Source of the DNA: Artemisia argyi
Taxonomy: Eukaryota; Streptophyta; Magnoliopsida; Asterales; Asteraceae
Length of the DNA: 64,000 nt
NCBI GenBank assembly: GCA_030686995.1
Contig: CM060696.1
Location: 11,142,487 to 11,206,486, forward strand
Direction of reading: 5' to 3'
The position numbers were made by a program, and so were the translations under genes. The number at the start of each line of letters is the position of its first letter. The first letter of the stretch is position 1. Below the pieces are notes generated by a model that saw only the letters and a program-made list of their open reading frames with translations, was not told the origin of the DNA and did not search any database. Shown piece by piece: positions 10,805 to 20,527 of this stretch.

Positions 10805-12005
10805 CTTCCCGCAGGAAGTGGATTGATGCGAGTGAGCTCATCGGCGAACTCCTCAAGAAGATGATCAGCATCAGAATGTGGAACTGATGCCTCAACATAC
10901 TCGATGTCTCCATAAGATGCACAATCTTTGCTACAATCGGAGAAAGTCTCAAATTGATCTTCTGGACACTCAAGAGGGGAAGGTAAATCACACACATGAT
11001 CAAAAGTTCCCTGTGACTCTCTTGGGATTGGGACAAGGTACTCAACACTAGACTTTATGAATTCGTCCGATTCCTTTTCAGGAACAGTGCTAAGATGCTC
11101 ATCCCCATGTTCGAAGAGTGAGTGTGAACTTCAGGTGTGATGATAATAGACTGAGGGAGTTGAGAGGAGCTAGCATTCATGGATTGTACGAGTTCCATTT
11201 GATCTTCTGCTAGTAATTTCTCCGTCACATTATTTTCTCCCTGATTTTCCATGGAAGGAATCGTATCTGATGAGCTAGATGAAGTTTTATAAAATTGAAG
11301 AATATCAAGGGTATCTTCATCATCACTGTCATCAGGAACGAAACGGAACTGAGAGCTAGATTTGGCTGCTTTTTCTTTTGCAATTGATTCCCTAATAGAT
11401 TTTTCATAGGCATTTTGGGAATTTATTCTAGCAGCCTGCCCTTCAGCTAGCAATTCTTCCATGGATTTTTGATGAGTGTCTTTTTTGGCAAAGTCTTTAA
11501 CTAAACCCTTAAGCTCATCAAGTATTTCTAGTACATTTTGAATTTCTGGAAGAATTGCTTGATTCATTTGGTACTGTGAAGGTTGGTTATAATAGGGTGT
11601 GTCAAAATTGTCACAAGGGTATGGATTCCCCGTTTGACACTCTGAGCTGAAGTGTGGACCTCCACAGTAATCACAACAGTAAAACTGTTGAGTCTGGATT
11701 GGTGAATCGTATGGATATTGGTTATAACCAAAATTTTGAGCATCACTGGAAAACTGTTCATAGACAAACGTGTATCCGGATTGGCACTCAAATCCTTGAT
11801 GAGGACCTCCACAAAACTCACACATATATGTCTGTATCTCATGATGTTGTGGCTGGTAGAATGTATCAGATGTGTCATGGTAAGGATAGGGAGCTTGGTT
11901 ATAGACAGACCCATCTCCTAACTCTACCATGCTACAGCCGAGACAATTCCCACCATTATGAGGACCACCACACCATTGGCAACCAAAATGGTGTGGATAC
12001 GACAT
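10805..12005 (-). pseudogene. Gag-like protein with three CCHC-type knuckles, N-terminal part, frameshifted
   Basis: The reading frame starts at 12005, about 290 nt after the primer site. Within the first ~125 residues lie three cysteine clusters: CQWCGGPHNGGNC, CEFCGGPHQGFEC and CDYCGGPHFSSEC. The last two fit Cx2Cx3Hx4C, one residue shorter than the standard zinc knuckle. A charged helical segment follows (MEELLAEGQAARINSQN). The frame runs to 11055, but a one-base shift near 11105 moves the natural continuation (VPEKESDEFIKSSVE) to another frame, which is open down to the solo LTR at 10804. The KESDEF...SSVE motif is, as I recall, typical of Asteraceae retroelement gag proteins. It packages element RNA by family knowledge; here it is broken and probably inactive. 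Confidence 0.75.
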
Positions 12006-12292
12006 AGGAAGGAATCAAAGGTTCCTAGAGGGGTAGGGATGAAGAATCAAAAGGGTAGGAGAGTAAAGATGAATATTTTTGGATTTTTGGAAATACATAT
12101 TATATACAAATAAGAAAGAAAATCTTTTTGGTTTTTTTGTGTTTGTTGAAAACTGATTTTAAAATGTTTTCGTGAACTGTTTTGTTTTTATATGATAATA
12201 ATAAGGAAATATGAACACGGATGGGTAAATATACAATGAGTGTATATCCAGATTCACTAATCTGCAAACCGTTTAGAATAACACGCACAACC

Positions 12293-12310
12293 TCCTCGGC
12301 AGCGGCACCA
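12293..12310 (-). promoter_or_regulatory. Primer-binding site, Asp-tRNA type
   Basis: The minus strand reads TGGTGCCGCTGCCGAGGA five bases after the LTR end. It resembles the Athila/Tat Asp-tRNA site with several substitutions. Confidence 0.65.
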
Positions 12311-12315
12311 AAATT

Positions 12316-15300
12316 TGATTGGCTCCAAACGGTCAACCTGAATTGACCAAAGGATGGTCAACTAGGTCAAACAGCCTAGAATCAATCTCCGTGGAATATA
12401 GGGTTTCCCCAGGTCGTTATGTCCCGACGAGGTGTGGAAAGGTATTAAACGGGTTTTGTGATCGGGTGAATTTGGACAGAAAGGGGTTTGTGATTAATTA
12501 AACTAAGGAATCTACAAGGAAATAGCTTAAATAAGCTATATGAACAAGACTGTAAAATCAGAAAAACCAGAAACGTTTTAAACCTAAAAACGTGTACGTT
12601 TAATTTAAATTTACGCGAACGTACAAAATAAAAATTGAAAACTGAAATCAGAAAACCCATAGGGGGTGAAAAATGACTTTTTTACAAACCTAAGGATGAA
12701 AGAAACTTTTTAGAAAAAGAAAATAAATTTTTACACTAATTAATTATTTAATATTAATTAAATACTATTTAATACTAATTATAAATATTTAAATAACTTA
12801 AATACAATATAATATTATTTTAATGCTAGAAAAATGAAAATTAAATTTCTAAAATTATAAAATAACTAAAAACAAATTTTAAAATTAAAAATATGTATTT
12901 TTGTCTTTTTGTGGATTTTATAATAATTAATTACTAATTAAACTATTTAAATTATAAAAAAACTAGAAGATGAACAGTAGAAATTCTAGAAAAATTCCTA
13001 AAAATGTTTTATAACTTATAAAAACTAGGAAAAATATAAAAACTAGGTATTACTTTATAAAAACTAATTTTTCTATTTAATACTTAATTATTAATTAATA
13101 AATAATAAAACTAATATTAAACCTAATAATTACCAAATGATAATATAAAAATCTGAGAAAATTACTAAAATTACTTTAACATAAAAGAAATTTAAGAAAA
13201 ATATAAAAATGCAAGTTACTTAAGAAAAATCTAAAAAGGGAAATTAAAAAGATAAATTAAATTAAATAGAAACTATCACTTATTGTAAAATTGGATTTTT
13301 CTGGATTTTCTTTTTTCAAAACTATTTATAAACTGAAAATGAGAAACTTTAACAAAGATGACTTGGCTGAAATAAAGGAATAAGCACTTATGGGATCACA
13401 AATGCTTATCAGTTTGGTAGTTATAGCTTATTAGGACTTGTAATGAAGCATAAGTTGCTCATTAAGCTTAACCACTGACCCACATCACAACACAAGCCAT
13501 CAACAGACAATTGCAACTAGAAATAAGTAACAAGGAAACAAATAAGCACTAGAAACAAGCAAGAATAAGCATTAATCAAATAAGCTAAATACTGAGAATG
13601 AAACAGGCTCAAACAGTCAACTTTCAGCTCTTGTGGGGCCCATAGGAGAGATTAGAAGCCCAAAGTGAGACTTGACTTCAGAAGCCACCTTTTTGGGGTT
13701 TCTAAAAGGATGGGGCTCATGCCCTGGGGCCCACTAATGAGGATGGGAGAGACCATGGATGTTGGGGGTTTGGAACTAAGTGGTGGTGTAGGGGAGGTCA
13801 CTCCCCCTGCAGGTCTGTTTGAAGGCCAGTGGAGCCCACAGAAAAATTCACAAAATTGAAATGACAATGAAACACACTAGATCAGCTGGTATACTACCAC
13901 ATATGAAAGGCTCAAGGGTTGAATCCAAACAGAAAAATCTAAACAATTCCCACAAAAAAATGGGTTTTCTGCCTAGGGTAGAATTTTGACTTTTGACATT
14001 AACCACTTAGATTGACTTTTTTGAACTTCAAATGACCCACATTGATTATAGATGTAATAATAAGCTTAAAGGAGGCTGAAATGAGCTAAGGTAACTGATT
14101 ATAAAGCTAATGATATGATTATGCTTGCCTAATCCCTAACAGTGAATTGTGAAGATTGGATTAGAGGTGATATTGACTTTCTTGCAAATGGCTAAGGGAT
14201 TTTATTATCTATCTAACCTGTTAGGACCTAATGTGGCATATCTTAACTAAAAACAACATCAGAAACCACCTAGAAAACCTTGGATCCAACTGATCCAAAC
14301 ACCCCTTATAGCATTACTGATTTTGCATTTCAAAGGATTTCAAAATATTTGGGCTATACTAACTATGCAGGGTGCTTATTTATGTTATAAGGAGTATATT
14401 AAACCTAAGATGACAGAAAGAATAGTGGTGTACTCAGCAGAAACTAAATATGCTAATAAAAGTGCAAAGTAGAGTGATATTGAGACCTAGCAAAATGGAT
14501 CAAGCAGGATTGAAATAACAACACAGGTAAACTAATAGGGCTCATAATACACAGCAAAATGCTTATAAGAAGATAACAATCATTATGCTATGGTAATAGT
14601 GTCAAAAATGGAAGTTGCTTACAATGAGTCTAATAAGCTTCAAAACCAAGCACCAATGATCCACAACTGTCCTAATTCCTCCCTTGAGGATCTAATACCT
14701 CTGCAATTCCATACATGCCATGTTCCATTTCTTCTTGTTTTGTTTTCCACTGATTTCTTGAATTTTCATGTGTTTTATATGATTTTTGATTTTTCTAAGT
14801 TAAGTTTGTATAAATGCTAACTAGGCTTTTAGAACCTTGATAATAAGCTAAATTGAATCCAAAGGAACAGAAATCAACAACCTTTAACAATATTAGAGCC
14901 AAAATGAAATTTTCACTTAATAAGGTAAAAATTGAATTCACAAGAGAGTTTTGAATTAATGCTAAGGAACCTTGATACTTCACTAAAAATATGATTGCAA
15001 CTGATTTAAACTAAAACTTACAACTACAAATGAAAATTACACTAAAAACTTGACAAAGCTAAAACTAAAACTAATAATCTTCCTCCCTGTCTTCTTTCTT
15101 CTTTTATAATTGATGTTTATGATTCAGTGGGTCCCATAGTGACTTTCCCACTCCTTTCCGGCCATTGGATCTCAGATATTTATCTCAACCATTGAAATGG
15201 TTTTTTGGCGCCAAAGTGGTTTTTGGCAGTTGGTGTTTGAGTGTTAGTTTCTTGAAGCAATTAATGCTTCTTGGAGGGTTGTGGTGAGCTGGGGGGGACA

Positions 15301-16206
15301 GGAAATGGAGAAGGTTAGTTGGAGGTGAGGGGGGTTGGCAGGGAGTTGGTATTTGCAGGGATCAAGTGGGGGAAGGAGGTGGAAAGGGTGAAGGTCAAAG
15401 GTTTGACTGAGGAGGTAATAAACGGGGGGGTGGTGGGATTTTATTATTTATGTTTTGGTTTTGTGATTGGGCCAGGAAGTGGATCAGGGGAGTGGGCTGG
15501 TGGATTGGGGTGTTGGGGAATTGGATTTGGTTTTATTTGAGGTCCATTTGGTTTTAATTAAGCAAAATGAGCCTAGGGACCAAACGTGTTGATTCTGAAA
15601 ATTGAGGGGTTGAAACTGCCATCATGCCAAAGTATCACAAGGACTAAGCATGCCACATATTGAATTCCCAAAGGTCTTTTAATGGTTATTTTTCCAAAAT
15701 GAGTTATCCGGGGACCATTTATGCCAAAATTCAAACTGTAGGGACCAAACTTGTAATTTTTGAAACTTTTTCACCAAAGGATTACTTGTGATATTTTGTA
15801 AACTCAAAAGGACCAATAATGACTTTTTCTTCCAAAACAATCCACCAGGGACCAAATCTGCCAAATTATGAAGTTCAGGGACCAAACTTGTAAATTCTCA
15901 AAACTTTTGAAATTTTTCACCAAAGGACTAAATATGACAACTTATGATTTCAAAAGGGCCTTTGGTGACTTTTCTTTTAAAATAAGAGCTCAAGGACTAT
16001 TTTTGTCAATTTTTAAAAGTTGGGGGACTGAAACTGCCAATTATGCAAACTTTGTACGTTTTTCATATGTTTTTACTCATTTTGCATCTGAAACATATAA
16101 AACACAATTTTGGAATATTTTTAGTATTTTGATGCATTATTGAGTGTTTTTGTATGTTTTTGCAGTTTAGATTGACCAAAAATGATGAGTGTTTGAGCAC
16201 TCATCA
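12316..16206 (-). repeat. 5' LTR of the gag-only element, ~3.9 kb
   Basis: The LTR begins on the minus strand with TGATGAGTG at 16206 and ends ...CCAATCA at 12316, next to the primer site, giving 3891 bp. Its 15054-16206 part is duplicated at 4687-5839. The 12700-13350 portion is extremely A/T-rich. No protein-coding signal was found in this long LTR; ORFs of 60-90 codons (for example around 13660, 14590 and 15868) are not convincing. Confidence 0.85.
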
Positions 16207-18872
16207 GCGGTGAATATTTAAGCCAAGAGTTTAAAGATTATCTAACTGAGTGTGGCATAGTCCAGCATCTCACGGCTCCTTATACTCCACAGCAAAATGG
16301 TGTATCTGAAAGGAGAAATCATACTTTGCTAGACATGGTATGATCAATGTTTAATCTTACATCTCTACCCTTATCCTTTTGGGATTATGCCCTTGAAACT
16401 GCTATTCGCGTATTGAATATGGTTCCAACAAAGAAGGTTGATAAGACTCCATATGAATTATGGACAGGAAAAGCTCCCAACTTTTCTTATTTAAAGGTCT
16501 GGGGTTGTGATGCGTTTATTAAACGTGATTCACCAGATAAACTCCAACAAAGATCTGTTAAGTGTATCTTCGTAGGATACCCAAAGGAAACGATGGGTTA
16601 CTACTTTTACTTTCCACCAGAGAATAAAGTCATTGTGGCTAGGTATGGAGATTTCTTTGAAAAGAATCTCATATCTCAAGAATTCAGTGGGAGAGTTTAT
16701 GATCTAGAAGATGAAGATACATCACATTCTGAAAACACTAGCACACTTCCTGTGGAACCTGAAAGTTTAAGTCCTCCACCTGAAGTGGAAGTGGTACCCA
16801 TTCGCAGATCTTCAAGAACTGTGACAGCACCCAAACGTCTATGTCTTAACGTAGAATGTAAGGAAACTATACTAGGGGATCTTAATGAACCTACTAGTTA
16901 TAAGGCTGCCATAAATGGTCTTGATAATGAGAAATGGCAGAGTGCTATGAATGGGGAAATGCAGTCCATGAAAGACAACGAAGTCTGGGAAGAAGTAGAC
17001 CTACCTCCAAATGATAAGGTAGTTGGAAATAAATGGCTCTACAAAATGAAAACAGACATGGATGGCATTGTACACACCTATAAGGCTCGTTTGGTAGCTC
17101 AAGGCTATACTCAAACATTTGGTGTTGACTACGAGGAGACCTTTTCTCCTGTAGCAGACATTAGAGCTATTAGTATTCTTTTAGCTATAGCTGCCTACTA
17201 TGACTATGAGATATGGCAAATGGATGTCAAAACCGCCTTCTTGAATAGTCGCCTAGATGAAGACATCTATATGGCGCAGCCTGAGGGGTTTGTGAATCCA
17301 GAATTTCCAAACCGTGTATGCAAACTTCAAAGATCTATTTATGGATTGAAGCAAGCATCACGTCAATGGAATAAGAGATTTGATGCAGAAATCAAAAGTT
17401 TTGGATTTAATCAGAATCTTGATGAGCCATGTGTATACCAGAAAGCTAGTGGGAGTAATGTTACTTTCCTTATCCTATATGTCGATGACATATTAATCTT
17501 AGGGATTTGGTTGTAGAATAGCAATGTACTTTTCCAAGTGTCCCGTTCTAGTACGTGTACTTTTTTTAAGTTTTAGAATAGCAGTGTACTTTCATAAATG
17601 TCCCGTTCTGGTACATGTACTTTTTTAAGTTGTAGAATAGCAATGTACTTTCGATAAGTGTTCCAATTTAGTACGTGGATGACGTACCATATAGGAACAC
17701 TTATGGAAAGTATGACGTACCAAATTGGAACACTTATAGAAAGTACATTGCTATTCTACAACTTAAAAAAAGTACACGTACTAGAACGGGACACTTATGG
17801 AAGTACACTGCTATTCTAAAACTTAAAAAAAGTACACGTACTAGAACGGGACATTTGGAAAAGTACATTGCTATTCTACAACCAAATCCCATTAATCTTA
17901 GGAAATTATATACCAAGTTTAAACGAAGTTAAAGCTTATCTTGGTAGATGTTTTTCTATGAAGGATTTAGGAGAAGCAGCATTCATCCTTGGAATCAAGA
18001 TCTACAGAGATAGATCAAAGCGGTTGATTGGATTAAGTCAAAGTGCTTACATTGATAAAGTATTAAAGAGATTTAATATGCAAAACTCCAAGAAAGGATA
18101 TTTGCCAATGCAAGTGGAACATGGCTTAAGTAGCAAACTATGTGCCTCAACACCTGAAGAGGTTGCACTCATGAAGAAAGTTCCATATGCTTCAGCAGTA
18201 GGATCTATCATGTATGCAGTTAGATGCACAAGACCTGATGTGGTGTTTGCACAAAATATGACCAGTCGTTATCAACAGAATCCAGGTGGAAAGCACTGGC
18301 ACGCTGTTAAAAGCATTCTTAAGTATTTAAGGAATACTAAAGATATGTTTCTAGTGAATGGGGGAAATCCAGAAACAGAACTTGATGTTACAGGGTACTG
18401 TGATGCGTCCTTTGAAACTGATAAAGATGATACGAAGTCTCAGACGGGGTATGTCTTTGTTATTAATGGAGGAGCAGTTGACTGGAAGAGCAAGAAGCAG
18501 ACAACAATTGCGATGTCTGTTACAGAAGCTGACTATATTGCTGCATCGGAAGCAGCGATGGAAGCTGTTTGGATTAGGAAATTCATTTCGGGGCTTGGTA
18601 TTATGCCGTCAATTGAATTACCTATTAATATGTATTGTGACAACTCTGCCGCAGTTACATTCGCCAATGAACCTGGAGTTATGAAGGGCTCCAGGCATTT
18701 TCCTAGAAGATATCACTATGTTCGAGAACAAGTCGATATAGGTGAAATCAATTTACTCAAAATTCACACAGATAACAATCTAGCTGATCCATTTACGAAG
18801 GCTTTATCTATGGAAAAGCTTACTCAACATGCTAATGGCATTGGACTTCGTTTAGCTAGTAGTTTCATGTAA
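16207..18872 (+). pseudogene. Copia pol: integrase end, reverse transcriptase and RNase H, interrupted
   Basis: Reading frame 3 (16209 onward) shows the integrase end (GGEYLSQEF, TPQQNGVSERRN), then a TGA at about 16341 where Arg is expected. The reverse transcriptase follows from about 16930 (WLYKMKTDMDG, KARLVAQGY, QMDVKTAFLN, YGLKQASRQWN) to the catalytic YVDD at about 17480. The frame then stops inside the MITE. It resumes in the same frame at about 17895 with the thumb/connection (MKDLGEAAFILGIKIYRD) and RNase H (YCDASF, KSKKQTTIAMS, TEADYIAASEA, YCDNSAA), ending at 18872. By family knowledge the protein copies element RNA to DNA and integrates it. This copy cannot make a full product because of the missing 5' end, the TGA and the MITE. 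Confidence 0.9.
17502..17890 (+). mobile_element. 389-bp foldback MITE, Mutator-like (copy 1)
   Basis: The ends GGGATTTGGTTGTAG and CTACAACCAAATCCC are inverted. The two halves are almost fully complementary, each built of about three ~60-bp units (TAGAATAGCA.TGTACTTT...GTACGTGTACTTTTTTTAA). A perfect 10-bp duplication ATTAATCTTA flanks it (17492-17501, 17891-17900); 9-11-bp duplications fit Mutator-like elements. Removing the element and one duplication copy restores the Copia reading frame across YVDDILILG. Copy 2 lies at 56372-56760 in opposite orientation. The ORFs within are artefacts of the repeat units. Confidence 0.9.
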
Positions 18873-18960
18873 ATCTGTGGTTAGTATTTAGACAAAGGAT
18901 ATTGTAAGCAATAATAATTCGAATGAAAAGAAGTATTTTGTTATGTTTATTTCTAATCAT
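18873..18960 (+). other. Copia 3' spacer before nested insertion
   Basis: Short non-coding remainder of the Copia element after its stop codon. It ends in ATCAT (18956-18960), which is the left target duplication of the nested element and continues at 26551. Confidence 0.7.
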
Positions 18961-20363
18961 TGATGAGGCGAAAAATGATCCGTTTTTAGGGGGTCATTTA
19001 AGCCCGAATTCGAATTTATTTGATCAAATATTACCCTAAATCGTTCCTTTTGTGATTTTAGGTACTTTGGGAGTGAAATCTGGAAAAGGAAGCAATTCAG
19101 ACATTTTTGGAGCATAAAAGTGAAGAAAACGCCAAAGTCTTAATTTTCCATGCTGGGAACAGTAGGTGATGGCGTCAAGAGTAACTCCCTGATGGCGTCA
19201 AGAGCAAAATTCCATGACGATCCAGTGAAGATTTGAAGGCGTCACGAAGTTGGGTGTCAAGAGTTAAAGTCATGACGGCCTGGAAATGATTAAGTCTTGG
19301 CGGCGTCAAATGTAGATCAAGGCAGTCCGAGAAGAGTTTTGGCGGCGAGGTGACGGCGTCACAAGCTTGGTCTTGACGCCGTCAGACCCCTTTTCCTATA
19401 TATAGTTTTCTAATTTTTTCACATTAAGAGAGAAGTTTTGGAGAAACCCTAAGTACGATTTTGGTGCGAATTTTACAGGTTTTTCAAGGGTTCCAAGCCC
19501 TTGATACCTTTCATGTGTAATTAAGATAAGTGTTCTTTCAATTCCATCAATATGTCTATGTGTTGGTTGTCTATATCTTGTTCTTGTCTTAATTCCATCA
19601 TGCTATGCTAGTTCTATCTTGTGTTTGCTTGGATCTAATGAAACCTAGATGTTAATTATGTGTTGATTACTTGTTTATTCTTGTCTTGGATGAATGATTT
19701 ATATGTTAGGTTTAAGAAAACTGGCAGATCTCCAATTGGTAACATGCTTGAACGTCTTAAGAAACATGAACCGACGCGCACTAGGTCTTTATTGGTTTTA
19801 TTTAATGCATGAGCCACTGTTTACAATCCCTATAGTTGTGCTGGGCATGGTGTAGGAGGAGATAAGAGCTCATAGAATTGGGGAGTTAAGTGTGCCACCC
19901 CATGAATGGTATTAAGGAATACGATCCGTCATCCATGCAATTATAACAAGTAATTAACATGTAAAAGATGTCTAGGGAGTAGTGAAATCTAAGTAAACAT
20001 ATTTTCGCCACTTACTGCTCACAACCTTAGTATAATTTAGTTTAATTTCAGTTTTAGTATTTTATTTTGATTGCATTGTAGTATTGGGTTAGTTGATTAG
20101 CAACTAATTCCGCTCAAATCCTTCAAACCCGAGATATTTACTTGCTTTCTAAAAAATATAAAAATACAAAAATAATCATCCCTCACCTTTAGAACTAGTA
20201 TTTAGGTTTTCTAATCCTAGCGACACTATTCCTAGCTGAACGATCAATCCCCCGGTACTTGTCACTATACTATACTACAACGATCAGGTACACTGCCTGG
20301 TGGGGGTTGTAAGCTTCTCAAGATCCCTTGAGAGGTAAAGCCTGGTGCGATTCCAATGTATCA
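18961..20363 (+). repeat. 5' LTR of the plus-strand Athila/Tat-like element
   Basis: The LTR is homologous to 25159-26550. Differences seen by eye are mostly C/T or G/A changes at CpG sites, for example TGATGGCGTC here against TGACGGCGTC in the 3' copy. A TATATATAG box near 19398 follows the TGACG/CGTCA cluster at about 19165-19385. Confidence 0.93.
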
Positions 20364-20370
20364 AGTTTTT

Positions 20371-20389
20371 TGGCGCCGCAGCCCGGGGA
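20371..20389 (+). promoter_or_regulatory. Primer-binding site, Asp-tRNA type
   Basis: TGGCGCCGCAGCCCGGGGA lies seven bases after the 5' LTR. It resembles the Athila/Tat tRNA-Asp complement with changes in the middle. Confidence 0.8.
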
Positions 20390-20527
20390 ATAGTTATTGT
20401 CTAGGTTAGAACTTCTTTTTATTAGGTCTACTTGCTAGATTCCTTTCTAGTAAGATTTTATTTTTATTTTTAGGTTTTGTTTAGTCTATCTATTTCTTTG
20501 TGCCTTTGTTCGTAACCACCCGACATC

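Larger units (their letters stand above)
4687..16206 (-). mobile_element. Gag-only (TR-GAG/LARD-like) Tat-type element with ~3.9-kb LTRs, interrupted
   Basis: On the minus strand this reads as a complete 5' LTR (12316-16206), Asp-type primer site (12293-12310), gag-like ORF, repeat-rich 3' untranslated segment, polypurine tract (5840-5851) and the first 1153 bp of the 3' LTR (4687-5839). The rest of that LTR lies beyond the nested insertion at the left. Without the solo LTR at 7359-10804 the internal region is only about 3 kb. It has no recognisable protease, reverse transcriptase or integrase, so it depended on another element. It sits inside a Copia integrase gene; the right flank is GCGGT at 16207. 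The gag motifs place it with Asteraceae Tat-lineage elements by inference. Confidence 0.8.

Noticed and set aside
11654..12007. 117-codon plus-strand ORF opposite the gag-like gene
   Set aside because: It is the antisense shadow of the zinc-knuckle region, whose gag frame has clear conserved motifs.
17675..17932. 85-codon ORF in the MITE, repeated as a 74-codon ORF at 56363-56587
   Set aside because: The peptide repeats follow the ~60-bp DNA units of the foldback arms; the conservation reflects recent transposition, not protein function.
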